Shown here: positions 42,422 to 51,517 of the stretch, in pieces | Numbering within the stretch: position 1 is the stretch's first letter | Layout of the letters: the number at the start of each line of letters is the position of its first letter | Source of the DNA: Chitinophagaceae bacterium UBA7600 | Lineage (GTDB): Bacteria > Bacteroidota > Bacteroidia > Chitinophagales > Chitinophagaceae | DNA length: 64,000 bases | Assembly: GCA_002478885.1 (NCBI GenBank) | Contig: DLKC01000089.1 | Coordinates: 1 to 64,000, forward strand | Reading direction: 5' to 3' | Made by a program: the position numbers and the translations under genes | The notes under the pieces: model-generated | Database searches by the model: none | The model's input: the letters and a program-made list of their open reading frames with translations, nothing else | Told to the model about the DNA's origin: nothing

Positions 42422-43174
42422 TTACATACCGGATAGCCTTTTTAAAAAATCATCTTTTCTCCGGGTAGATACTTCGATATCTGTATTATCGGTCATAGTA
42501 ACAAAACCACCCTTGCCCTTGTTATAACTTTTTATAAAAGCGAGATTGATAAGATGTGAATTGTGTACCCTGTAGAAATCAAAATCGCTCAACATTTCTT
42601 CAAACTCTTTTAGCGTTTTTGCCACCACCAGTTTTTGCTTGTCTTTTGTAAAGATGGTTGTATAGTTAATATCACTCTGGCAACGGACAATGTCGCTTAC
42701 CTGCAAAAACACAAGGCCGGTTGTAACAGGAACACAGATACGTTTGGATATACCTTGTATGCTTTTAAGGTTGTGAAAAAGTGTGTCGAACCTTGCATTA
42801 CTTTCCTTTACGGATATTTTTTCTTTGAGTTTTTGAAGCGCGGCTGCAAGGTCATCGGCATCAACAGGTTTAAGCAGGTAGTCAAGCGCGCTGAATTTAA
42901 AGGCCTGCACTGCGTAACGTTCAAAAGCTGTTGTAAATATTACTTCAAAGTTTACTGAAGACAATTGCTGCAGCAAATCAAAACCTGTTTTATCGTTAAT
43001 CTGAACATCAAGAAACACGAGATCGGGTTGCAATTTTTGAATGCCACTTATGCCATCTTCCGCTGTTTTAAAATAGCCAAGTAATTCCAATCCTGTCGAA
43101 GCACTTTCATTTAGCAGTTTGCTTAACCGGTCTATGCAATGCTGCTCATCGTCGATAATTATTGCTCTTGTCAT
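42422..43174 (-). CDS. LytTR-family response regulator
   Basis: A 250-aa regulator of the AlgR/LytR type. Receiver domain with Asp8-Asp9 pocket (IIDDE) and phosphoacceptor Asp56 in VFLDVQI; LytTR DNA-binding domain at about 150-248 (ISKRICVPVTTGLVFLQVSDI; FYRVHNSHLINLAFIKSYNKGKGG), which binds direct repeats. It starts 8 bp after the histidine kinase gene ends, so the two form a two-component operon. Confidence 0.93.
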   Translation of the reverse strand: MTRAIIIDDEQHCIDRLSKLLNESASTGLELLGYFKTAEDGISGIQKLQPDLVFLDVQINDKTGFDLLQQLSSVNFEVIFTTAFERYAVQAFKFSALDYLLKPVDADDLAAALQKLKEKISVKESNARFDTLFHNLKSIQGISKRICVPVTTGLVFLQVSDIVRCQSDINYTTIFTKDKQKLVVAKTLKEFEEMLSDFDFYRVHNSHLINLAFIKSYNKGKGGFVTMTDNTDIEVSTRRKDDFLKRLSGM

Positions 43175-43182
43175 AATTTATT

Positions 43183-45171
43183 TTAAAAAGCGAGTTCCAA
43201 AGGCAGCCTCACTTCCACTTTTAAACCTTCTGCAAGATCGGTCAATTCAATGCCGGCTTTCGATTTTTTTATTTTGTTGAGAATGTCAATTCTTGCGTTG
43301 GTTATCTTCATGCCGAGCGATCTTCTTTCTTCAGAGCCGTAAGCCGATTTTGCAGCCGAAGATTTTGCGCGGCCAATACCATTGTCCTCAACAGTACAAG
43401 TAATCATACCTTCTTCCTTTCTGATATGGATGTTTATTTTCCCAGGGCCGTCCTTTTTTGCGATGCCATGCCAAATGCTGTTCTCTACGAAAGGCTGTAA
43501 GATCAATGGTGGTACAAGCGTATTTTCGCAATCGATATTCTCATCGACTTTTATCTCGTAAGTGAACTTGTTTTTCAAACGCAGCGCTTCGAGTTGCATA
43601 TACAGTTCGAGCGCTTTGAGATCGTCTTCCAGTGTTACTTCTTTTTGTTCGGAATTTTCGAGGATCATGCGCATCAGCTTTGCAAACTTTGTAATATAGC
43701 CCGATGCAGTTCCGGTGTCGTTTTTATCAATATAATCATTAACCGAGTTGAGTGAATTAAAAATAAAATGAGGGTTCATCTGGCTCCGCAGCGCTTTCAT
43801 CTCTGTGTCAGAAACCTGCGCATTAAATTCTGCTTCTTTTTGCTGCTCAAGCGCGTCCCTTCTTTTTTTATAGGAGAAAAACAACAAGCCAGCCGACAAC
43901 AGCAATATTGCCGTGCCCGCTATTACTGCATTTCGGATTGTTTGCTGTTGTTTTATTTCCGCTTGTGCAAGCGCCTGTTTTTTGTCATGTTCGGCTTTGG
44001 TCAGTGCTTCCTTTTTATCAAATTCATACAGCAACTCCTGTTTGTTGATGGCCTGCTTTTTTGTTTGCTGGTAAATACTGTCTTTGGTATCCTGGTAACT
44101 CTTATAAATGGCCAGTGCTTTCGAAAACTGTTTGCTGTCTTCATAGTAATTGGAAAGCATTTGCAGGCCGCTGGCCTTTCTGTCAAGCGAGCCTGCGGCC
44201 TTTGCATATTCAATGCCTTTGTTAATGTTTTCCAGTACGAGTTCTTTTCTTTTTGAAGCAGCTATGCCATTGGCGGTAAGCAGGCTTTGATCTGCATTGG
44301 TATAAAGATTGGCCAGCTCATAGCACAGCAGGGAATAGTTGTTTTTATTTCCGGTTTGTAAATAAAGGCTTGCAGCTTTTTGCAGGTACGGCAATGCCTC
44401 CTGGTATTGATCGGTATAGAGATAAACGATGCCAATGTTAAAGAGATTGTTTGCATAACCGGCTGTATTGCCGAGCTGTTGATACAGGTTTCCTGCCTTA
44501 TTATAATATTCGAGGGCCTGTTCAGTACTGTCCATATAATCGTAGGTAGAGCCCATATTAGACCAGAGGTTGGCATGAAATAAATCGTTGTTAAAGCCAT
44601 TAGCTGACTGAGCTGATTTATTAAAGTAATCCAGCGCCTTTTCATACTCGGAAAGACTGTTATAGACCAGCGCAATATTCATCAATACATCTGCCGCTTT
44701 TTTATTGCTTTTGAACTGGTCAAAAAGTCTAAGCGCCTGAAAATAATATTCCAGGGCTTTTGGGGCATCGCCCATGCTTTTAAAAGTTACGCCAATGTTG
44801 TTGTAGGCCGAAGCAATGCCAATCGTGTCTTTTGTTTGTTGAAATATGATGACGGCAGTATCATATGAACGAAGTGCCAAACCAAAGTCAGATCTTGTCC
44901 AATAGTTCATGCCTCTTGAACGGTAAGCCTGGCCTTTCATGGCAATTGCCGGAAACTGGTTGCCGAGCCTGATGGCGCTGTCTGCATAGAGCAATCCCTT
45001 CACCGGGTCTGAAGCATATAATTCATAACTAAGCTCACAAAGCAACCTCAACCTGGTGGTATCATTTGCGGGATGTTGTTGAATCAGCAACAGCAGGGAA
45101 TCTGCTTTCTTTTGCTGCGCACTTGCTGTTAGCATATATAAGCAGCAAATACTGAAAAGAATTTTTGTCAT
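43183..45171 (-). CDS. TPR-containing sensor histidine kinase (LytS/His_kinase family)
   Basis: A 662-aa membrane sensor. Signal peptide about 1-18, then about seven tetratricopeptide repeats (about 30-370; for example AYNNIGVTFKSMGDAPKALEYY, YDYMDSTEQALEYYNKAGNL), a coiled segment rich in Lys/Gln, a membrane helix at about 410-432 (AVIAGTAILLLSAGLLFFSY), and a His_kinase domain with MNPHFIFNSLNSVNDYI (phospho-His) and an HATPase with EDNGIGRAKSSA. The periplasmic TPR region probably senses a peptide or protein partner. Paired with the downstream LytTR regulator. Confidence 0.93.
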   Translation of the reverse strand: MTKILFSICCLYMLTASAQQKKADSLLLLIQQHPANDTTRLRLLCELSYELYASDPVKGLLYADSAIRLGNQFPAIAMKGQAYRSRGMNYWTRSDFGLALRSYDTAVIIFQQTKDTIGIASAYNNIGVTFKSMGDAPKALEYYFQALRLFDQFKSNKKAADVLMNIALVYNSLSEYEKALDYFNKSAQSANGFNNDLFHANLWSNMGSTYDYMDSTEQALEYYNKAGNLYQQLGNTAGYANNLFNIGIVYLYTDQYQEALPYLQKAASLYLQTGNKNNYSLLCYELANLYTNADQSLLTANGIAASKRKELVLENINKGIEYAKAAGSLDRKASGLQMLSNYYEDSKQFSKALAIYKSYQDTKDSIYQQTKKQAINKQELLYEFDKKEALTKAEHDKKQALAQAEIKQQQTIRNAVIAGTAILLLSAGLLFFSYKKRRDALEQQKEAEFNAQVSDTEMKALRSQMNPHFIFNSLNSVNDYIDKNDTGTASGYITKFAKLMRMILENSEQKEVTLEDDLKALELYMQLEALRLKNKFTYEIKVDENIDCENTLVPPLILQPFVENSIWHGIAKKDGPGKINIHIRKEEGMITCTVEDNGIGRAKSSAAKSAYGSEERRSLGMKITNARIDILNKIKKSKAGIELTDLAEGLKVEVRLPLELAF

Positions 45172-45258
45172 GGGCTTTCCAGTTGTTTTAGTTCAGGTTG
45201 TTTCTTACCAACGCATATTCCGGCGGCAGCGTAAAACATTTGCCGCACAAAGTGCTTA

Positions 45259-45319
45259 AGTAAAAGTGTGCGACGCAAGAAAAGCCGATGCCTGTACTGC
45301 AGCCGGGCTCCTGATTTTC
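45259..45319 (+). repeat. Single A-arm repeat in the divergent promoter region
   Basis: AGTAAAAGTGTGCGACGCAA then GAAAAGCC and tail AGCCGGGCTCCTGATTTT. It lies in the 303-bp region between the histidine kinase start (45171) and the CsgG-like gene (45475). I see no other feature there. Confidence 0.75.
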
Positions 45320-45474
45320 TTATTCTTTTTAAAGATACCGACTATGCAGTTACCTGCTTTTCCGCAACAGAAAATAAACAGCAGCCTGCAAAAAATAAAT
45401 GTATGTTGATATCGGCTTCCCCGCTGTGTAAGTTAGTGCTGTTAATTTTTTATTTAACACAAACTCCTGAAAAG

Positions 45475-46365
45475 ATGAACACAAATTTTAAATGCATAAT
45501 GCTGCTTTGCAGCCTTGTGCTATCACGCGTTACGTACGCGCAAAAAATAAGTATCGATGAGATTAAAAAGCAGTGCAGCGGGCTTGCAATGGATAAGCGG
45601 GTCCGCATGACGGTTTCCAGCTTTACCGTAGCAACGCCAACCGCTAAAGGCAAGTTTGGAGATGAGCTTGCCCAAATGTTAACAACCGCGCTGCAGGAAG
45701 TAGACTGTTTTAATGTGCTGCTTAGCCTGAGCGATATTAATAACGCAACAGACGAGATCAACTTTAATAACAAGGGCACAACTGATCAGAATACCAGCGT
45801 TCAGCCTGGCAAAATGAAAGGCGCACAGGTAATTGTAATGGGTAAGGTAACCGATTATTTTCCCGGAACATCCAACAACGGATCGTTAGGCGCGGGTAAG
45901 GCAAAGCTTGGCTTTACGGTGCAACTGGTAAACCCGCAAACCCGGGAGATCATTGCTTCAAAAGCTATTAATGTGCAGGGCAAAACCGTTATTGGCATAG
46001 GTGGCACGAGTAATAAATCGTTGGCAGATGCAACGGAAAAGGGCATTTATGAAGCCGTTGAATTTATTGCGGAACACAAAGACAATATGGCAATGCCGGA
46101 AACAAGCGCTGCGGCAACAACGGGTACGGTCACCAGCATAAACGTGCTCAACACCGACTATACAAAATTCAAATCCCTCATTGATATTATTTCTGCGAAA
46201 GGCAAAGTGTTGGAGAAATCGATTTCAAACGGGAACGGGTTTATCAAATTTGACTATGCTGGTTCCACGATCGACGATATTGTTGATCTTATCGACAAAA
46301 AAGCCGGGTCAAAATTTACTATAAAAGATTTCAATACCGCAGGTATCACCCTGCAATCGAAATAG
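45475..46365 (+). CDS. CsgG/HfaB-family secreted protein
   Basis: A 296-aa protein starting at ATG 45475 (MNTNFKC); frame open upstream but only over a repeat. Signal peptide about 1-22 (ending SRVTYAQ). Central domain resembles CsgG/HfaB: RMTVSSFTVATPTAKGKFGDE, LTTALQEVDCFNVL, GAQVIVMGKVTDYFP, KLGFTVQLVNPQTREIIAS and SLADATEKGIYEAVEFI. CsgG-type proteins form outer-membrane pores or bind there; no curli subunit is nearby, so this is better called CsgG-like. The C-terminal 70 residues form a separate small domain. Confidence 0.8.
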   Translation: MNTNFKCIMLLCSLVLSRVTYAQKISIDEIKKQCSGLAMDKRVRMTVSSFTVATPTAKGKFGDELAQMLTTALQEVDCFNVLLSLSDINNATDEINFNNKGTTDQNTSVQPGKMKGAQVIVMGKVTDYFPGTSNNGSLGAGKAKLGFTVQLVNPQTREIIASKAINVQGKTVIGIGGTSNKSLADATEKGIYEAVEFIAEHKDNMAMPETSAAATTGTVTSINVLNTDYTKFKSLIDIISAKGKVLEKSISNGNGFIKFDYAGSTIDDIVDLIDKKAGSKFTIKDFNTAGITLQSK

Positions 46366-46530
46366 CATTTGTGCAGCCCGGTTCTATGGTTTCAACCAAG
46401 CAGCTGTTGCGCCTGTGCTGAGAGGAACGATTTCGGGATCGTACTCCCGTAATGCAATGCATGTAGCAGCTTCCGGGAAAATACCCAAGCAATCCTTAAC
46501 CATCATTATCCAATCTTCAAAATTTAAGCA

Positions 46531-47637
46531 ATGAAAAAAATATTTATCGTAAGTCTTTGCCTGGCTTCTGCCACAATATCAAAGGCGACCATTCGCACAG
46601 TTTGTAATTTACCCGCGCCATCTGCGCAATATTCCAGCATACAAGCTGCAGTTGATGCAAGCGCAACCGGGGATACGATCCTGGTCCAGGGCAGCGGACA
46701 GAGTTATGGCGTTTTTACCATCGCCGATAAAAGGCTAGTCGTTATAGGCCCGGGATGGAAGCCTTTAAAAAATGTACCGCAGCTCGTTGCCAATGTTCAG
46801 AATTGTACCATCAACGGAACGGCAGCAAGTGGCACAGAAATACAGGGGCTAACTTTCAGGGACGGCTTTACCGATGCAGTAGATATACAGCCCGGAGTTA
46901 TCATCAGTAACCTGAAGTTTGTAAGAAACCATTTCTTAAAATCAGTGGTAATCGGCGGCAGCGGAACCGGCACTTATAACAGCTACCTGTTCGAGGGCAA
47001 TTGGTTCGACCAGGGTTGGATCGCCATGGGCGGCTATGGCGGAAATTTTACTTCCAACTATATTATACGAAACAATATTTTTTATAATGCACGCGTGAGT
47101 GGTTTTATAAACGCCAACAGCATTATGGTTGATCATAACCTGTTTTATTCTTCAGGTCTCTTTTATGTGTTTGGCTCCAACGCGAGTTATCCCAGCGTAA
47201 ACTTTACTATTCAAAACAATATCTTTTGCCGCGCAGAGCCGATTTATGGTACCAGCGGCAATGGTGGCGCGAAAAATTGCGTTTTCAAAAACAATATCAC
47301 TTTCAACACCAATGCTACGGCACCCTGGACGCTCAATGGGAATATTGATGCCGGAGGAAATGTGCTCAACCAGGATCCGTTGATGGCAGCGCAAACACAG
47401 GTTAACAGCGGCGTGGATGATCCGTTGCTCAATTTTACCATCGCTTCGGGACCTGCAAACAACAAGGCAACTGATGGAAAAGATATGGGCCTGTTATTCG
47501 ATAATACGGGCAATCTTAACTGGAGCAACAGCCGCAACAGCAGGCTTCCGTATGTGTATGATATCAATATCACCAACCCGAACATTGCACCTGGCGGCAC
47601 TTTAAACATAACCCTTGAAGCAAGAAAAAGCAATTAG
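46531..47637 (+). CDS. Secreted right-handed beta-helix protein
   Basis: A 368-aa secreted protein with signal peptide about 1-19. The body shows the Asn- and Gly-rich short repeats of a right-handed parallel beta-helix (SIQAAVDASATGDTI start block, then NCTINGTAASGTEIQGLTFRD, NYIIRNNIFYNARVSGF, NFTIQNNIFCRAEPIYG, KNCVFKNNITFNTNA). Such folds occur in pectate lyases, adhesins and other glycan-active or surface proteins; no catalytic residues can be assigned. 38 bp from the next gene, with which it is probably co-transcribed. Confidence 0.75.
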   Translation: MKKIFIVSLCLASATISKATIRTVCNLPAPSAQYSSIQAAVDASATGDTILVQGSGQSYGVFTIADKRLVVIGPGWKPLKNVPQLVANVQNCTINGTAASGTEIQGLTFRDGFTDAVDIQPGVIISNLKFVRNHFLKSVVIGGSGTGTYNSYLFEGNWFDQGWIAMGGYGGNFTSNYIIRNNIFYNARVSGFINANSIMVDHNLFYSSGLFYVFGSNASYPSVNFTIQNNIFCRAEPIYGTSGNGGAKNCVFKNNITFNTNATAPWTLNGNIDAGGNVLNQDPLMAAQTQVNSGVDDPLLNFTIASGPANNKATDGKDMGLLFDNTGNLNWSNSRNSRLPYVYDINITNPNIAPGGTLNITLEARKSN

Positions 47638-47675
47638 CAAGCAGTCGAACACTTTTCACCTTCAAAAACTTCTGT

Positions 47676-48938
47676 ATGAAAAAAATCATTACTGCTTTCC
47701 TTTGCTGTGTCACCTGCCTTATATGCCTTGGGCAAAAAATTAAACGGGTTGAATATTTTATCGACAATGATCCGGGTGTGGGCAAAGGTAAAAACATCAG
47801 CATCGCACAAAACGACACTGTTCTTATCAATACAACCCTACAAATGCCCAATCTTGTGCAAGGCGTACACGTGCTTTATGTACGTGCCGCAAACGATAAT
47901 GGATGGGGTCTGACAGAAAACTACCCGTTTACGGTAACTGACACCGCCGGCAGTCCGGCCATCATAAATGCCGAGTACTTTTTTGATAATGATCCGGGGG
48001 CCGCAAAAGCCACGACACTCAATATCAATGCGGCAGATACAGTCAGGCAAAAACTAGCATTGTCAACCGGTTCGCTTTCTGATGGCATGCATACCCTTTA
48101 TGTAAGAACACAAAGCAGTTCCGGCAAGTGGTCGCTTACCGAAAATGCACTTTTCTATGTAACAGGTTTTTCAAAGGATGCACCAAAACTAAATGCAGCT
48201 GAATACTTTGTAGATGTTGATCCGGGACCAGGCAAGGCAAAAAAAATCAGCCTTTCGGGTTCCGCCGATACCATAAGGGAAACAATCAATATTAAAGTTC
48301 CTGCCGGCCTTGATACCGCAGCCAATCATTATCTCTGCATCAGGGTAAGGAACGTTGATGGCGCCTGGAGTTTGTATGAGCTGGATACTTTTAAAGTAAA
48401 AGCTTCTGCTGCATTTTCCAATATAGATCTGTATGCTTCATTGGACGGAGATCATGCTTCACTAAACTGGAGCACTCCGACAATTAATGCCAACGGCGTT
48501 TACGAACTTGAAAAAAGCGCAAACGGCATAGACTTCGAAGCGATTGGTAAAATGATTGCGGTACCACAACATAAAAGCTACCACGCAACCGATGCAAAAC
48601 TGCTCCGGCAATTCAATTATTACCGTGTTAAATACACCGATGCTTTTGGAAACAGCAGTTACAGCAACAGCTCGCAAGTATATGTTTCAAACAAAAACAG
48701 CGATGCATTCGTGGTGTTTCCAAATCCGGCCAAGGCTGTGGTAAACCTGCATTTCGCCAGTAACAAAGCAACGCTTATGGTGAATATATTTGATGCCGGT
48801 GGCAGAAATGTTAAGACGGTAATTGTGCCTGTTTCTGAAACAATCAGCTTGAATGTGAGCGCACTTGCCGCGGGAAATTATTTGTTGCATGTAAGCGACG
48901 GAGAGCGCGTCGCGACCACGAAACTGGTAAAGCAATAA
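47676..48938 (+). CDS. T9SS type A sorted protein with three EYF-DNDPG repeats
   Basis: A 420-aa secreted protein with signal peptide about 1-20. Residues about 22-235 contain three imperfect repeats of about 70 residues, each starting with a [VA]EYFxDxDPGxxK motif (VEYFIDNDPGVGK, AEYFFDNDPGAAK, AEYFVDVDPGPGK) and ending in a strand with H-L/Y-VR. A fibronectin-like segment follows, then a C-terminal type IX secretion type A domain (VVFPNPAKAVVNLHF, VNIFDAGGRNVKTV, LAAGNYLLHVSDGE, KLVKQ). It is exported by T9SS and probably surface-attached; function unknown. It ends before the terminator 48973-49007. Confidence 0.87.
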   Translation: MKKIITAFLCCVTCLICLGQKIKRVEYFIDNDPGVGKGKNISIAQNDTVLINTTLQMPNLVQGVHVLYVRAANDNGWGLTENYPFTVTDTAGSPAIINAEYFFDNDPGAAKATTLNINAADTVRQKLALSTGSLSDGMHTLYVRTQSSSGKWSLTENALFYVTGFSKDAPKLNAAEYFVDVDPGPGKAKKISLSGSADTIRETINIKVPAGLDTAANHYLCIRVRNVDGAWSLYELDTFKVKASAAFSNIDLYASLDGDHASLNWSTPTINANGVYELEKSANGIDFEAIGKMIAVPQHKSYHATDAKLLRQFNYYRVKYTDAFGNSSYSNSSQVYVSNKNSDAFVVFPNPAKAVVNLHFASNKATLMVNIFDAGGRNVKTVIVPVSETISLNVSALAAGNYLLHVSDGERVATTKLVKQ

Positions 48939-48972
48939 GCCTTTAAAATTGTTCTAATTTCAGGAGAACGGG

Positions 48973-49007
48973 AGCCTGTAAAGTATTTATACTTTCAGGC
49001 TTTTTTG
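48973..49007 (+). terminator. Rho-independent terminator after T9SS-sorted protein
   Basis: AGCCTGTAAAGTA, TTTA loop, TACTTTCAGGCT then TTTTTT: a stem of about 12 bp with one mismatch, followed by a clear T tract. It ends the transcript of 46531-48938. Confidence 0.9.
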
Positions 49008-49018
49008 ATTTTATAAAA

Positions 49019-49213
49019 AATTATGTAGCCAGCTATTGTTCGCGTAGCGTCTTCGTTGTGTCACTCACTTGTACAGCAGAATATAATCAGCCGTCGACTA
49101 TTTATGTAATAGTGCTGCAGAACGGTATGGGGTATACGGTGTAATCCAGAACCATTTCTATCGGTACTGGTGCAACAGCAGCTACTCGAAATAAAGCTAG
49201 GCTCCAAAAATTA
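49019..49213 (+). repeat. Repeat pair (S reverse, decayed forward)
   Basis: The reverse S arm (49019-49074) reads GTACAAGTGAGTGACACAAC then GAAGACGC and tail AGCTGGCTACATAATTT on the minus strand. The forward arm (49163-49213) is decayed at its head but has a clear tail AAAGCTAGGCTCCAAAAATT. The tail overlaps the paaZ stop codon (49211-49213). Confidence 0.7.
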
Positions 49214-51259
49214 CTGCTCTTTTTTGGCCACCATGGTTAATATCGTTCCGATACCTACATGCTCATTGTTGCTGTCGAAGATTTCCACGTACCATTTTAC
49301 AATTCCTTTTGGAATATCATTTTCATCTTTTAATTCCTGCGCGATTTTTTCCTTGCAGGTAAAGCGAACATAAATGGTTGTACCTGCATAAACCGGTTTG
49401 GTAAACCGTAGTTCATCGATGCCGTAGTTGAGCAGCACGGGGCATTTGGCACTGCTTTCCACAAAAAGCCCTGCAGCCGCGCTCATGATAAGATAACCAT
49501 GAGCCACCGGATGTTCAAATAATGTTCCCGCCAAAGAAGTGTGATCGGTGTGGGCATAAAAGTGATCCCAGCTAAGGTTGGCGAAAGCCTTTATATCGGC
49601 ATCGGTGATGGTGCGCTTTCCGCTAATGAGCTGGTCACCGACCTGTAGCTCTTCAAAATATTTCCGGAAGGGATGAATAGTATCGTGCCTGCCTTTTGCA
49701 TTGGGCTGGTAAACATTTGAGATGGCAGTGAGCGTGGTTGGAGCGCCCTGAATTGCGCAACGTTGCATGTAATGTTTTACACCGCGAATGCCGCCCATTT
49801 CCTCTCCACCGCCTGCCCTGCCCGGCCCGCCGTGGACCAACAGTGGCAAAGGCGATCCATGGCCGGTGCTTTCTTTTGCACAATCATTGTTAAGTGTCAG
49901 TATTCTCCCATGATGTGTTGCAGTGGCAAGCACATATTGTTTCGCGGTTTGGTCATTGGCGGTAACAATCGTGGAGCAAAGCGAACCTTTACCCATTCGC
50001 GCCAAATGAATTGCCTCTTCTATGCTGCTATAAGGCATTAGTGTGGAAACGGGTCCGAAAGCCTCTATTTCATGGACACCTGTTGCATATAGAGGATTTT
50101 CGTTGAGCAACAACAAAGGGCTGATAAAGGCACCTTTGGCCGCATCGGCATCAACCAGGCTTACACTATCGAGAGAGCCGTAAATGATCTGTGAAGAGGC
50201 AAGCAGTTTCTGCACCTGCGCTTTGACTTCATCGCGCTGGCTCTGACCGGCAAGTGCACCCATTCTTACTTTTTCATTTAACGGGTTGCCGATCGTTGTT
50301 TGCGACAAGGCTTTACCTAAGGCAATTTGTACGTCTTCCAGTTTATTCTCAGGCACAAAAATTCTGCGGATTGCAGTGCACTTTTGGCCGGCTTTTACCG
50401 TAATTTCCTTTCGCACTTCCTTTATGAAAATATCCCACTCGGGCATGCTGGGCGTTACATCATTGGCGAGAACAATGCAGTTAAGAGAATCCGCTTCCAT
50501 TGTAAAGGGAACATTTTCTTTTAAAAGGTGCGGACTACTTTTCAGCATTAAACCAGTTGAGGCAGAACCTGTGAAAGTGATAACATCCTGCGAGGTTGTA
50601 TGGTCGAGCAAATCTCCTGCTGAGCCACAAACCAATTGCAATGCACCTTCGGGTAGGATGCCCGAGGCTATGATTTCTTTTACTACTGCTTCTGTGAGAT
50701 AGCTTGTGATGGTCGCCGGTTTCACCAATGCGGGAACTCCCGCCAACAGGTTCACGGCGATTTTTTCCAGCATACCCCAAACGGGAAAATTGAATGCGTT
50801 GATGTGAATGGCTACGCCTTCTTTTGGTACCAATATATGATGGCCCATAAAAGAGCCGGATTTGCTTAAGCCGTGGCTTTCTCCGTCGAGGCAGAAAGAT
50901 TCATCAGGAAATTTTCTTCTCAAAGATGCATATGCAAAAAGGTTTCCGATACCACCTTCTATATCTATCCAGCTATCAGCTTTTGTTGCGCCACTCAAAT
51001 AGCTGATCGCATAAAATTTGTCCAGATGATTGCGCAGGTGCATGGCGAGTGAACGAAGCATAAGTCCCCGCTGTTGAAAACTCATTTTGCGCATTGCAGG
51101 TGACCCGGTGTTCCTCGCATACTCCACGATCTTTTGAAAGTCAAGCCCCTTTGTGGTTGCATAACCGATCACGTCTCCATTGACCGCATTAAAAAGCGCT
51201 TGTCCGTCACCATCGCCGGTGATCCACCTTCCCAGGATATAATTTTCCAGTTTTTGCAT
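49211..51259 (-). CDS. paaZ: Bifunctional aldehyde dehydrogenase/oxepin-CoA hydrolase PaaZ
   Basis: A 682-aa fusion. N-terminal aldehyde dehydrogenase (about 1-520): EGVAIHINAFNFPVWGM, FTGSASTG, FTMEADSLNC (catalytic Glu) and KAGQKCTAIRR (catalytic Cys). C-terminal MaoC-type hydratase (about 540-680): SWDHFYAHTDHTSLAGT with hot-dog Asp/His residues, and HPVAHGYLIMS. PaaZ opens the oxepin ring made from phenylacetyl-CoA epoxide and oxidises the resulting aldehyde, so it works with paaABCD at 31.3-34.1 kb though 15 kb away. Start ATG 51259. Confidence 0.95.
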   Translation of the reverse strand: MQKLENYILGRWITGDGDGQALFNAVNGDVIGYATTKGLDFQKIVEYARNTGSPAMRKMSFQQRGLMLRSLAMHLRNHLDKFYAISYLSGATKADSWIDIEGGIGNLFAYASLRRKFPDESFCLDGESHGLSKSGSFMGHHILVPKEGVAIHINAFNFPVWGMLEKIAVNLLAGVPALVKPATITSYLTEAVVKEIIASGILPEGALQLVCGSAGDLLDHTTSQDVITFTGSASTGLMLKSSPHLLKENVPFTMEADSLNCIVLANDVTPSMPEWDIFIKEVRKEITVKAGQKCTAIRRIFVPENKLEDVQIALGKALSQTTIGNPLNEKVRMGALAGQSQRDEVKAQVQKLLASSQIIYGSLDSVSLVDADAAKGAFISPLLLLNENPLYATGVHEIEAFGPVSTLMPYSSIEEAIHLARMGKGSLCSTIVTANDQTAKQYVLATATHHGRILTLNNDCAKESTGHGSPLPLLVHGGPGRAGGGEEMGGIRGVKHYMQRCAIQGAPTTLTAISNVYQPNAKGRHDTIHPFRKYFEELQVGDQLISGKRTITDADIKAFANLSWDHFYAHTDHTSLAGTLFEHPVAHGYLIMSAAAGLFVESSAKCPVLLNYGIDELRFTKPVYAGTTIYVRFTCKEKIAQELKDENDIPKGIVKWYVEIFDSNNEHVGIGTILTMVAKKEQ

Positions 51260-51517
51260 GGCAATCTGTTTAAGTTAACAAAGCTAACAAATGGCAGCTT
51301 AGCAAGAAACTGCCGGCCGAGATAAATAAATCACAAAGAATGTGGCAGGATTAGCGTCGCTGAAAATTGATTTACTTGCCGGTATTCAATCAATATGTAA
51401 CTTGTGGCGACCTTAGGGTGAATGAAACCGGGAGTGAGGAAAGACACGTATATATACTGCAAAGGCTTCCGGTGGCCGTAAGAACTTTCTTTCAGATATG
51501 TCAAACCAATTTTCGTG

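Noticed and set aside
46366..46530. Repeat arm after the CsgG-like gene (GCAGCCCGGTTCTATGG)
   Set aside because: Only a tail-like fragment is visible; no head or core, so not listed as a copy.
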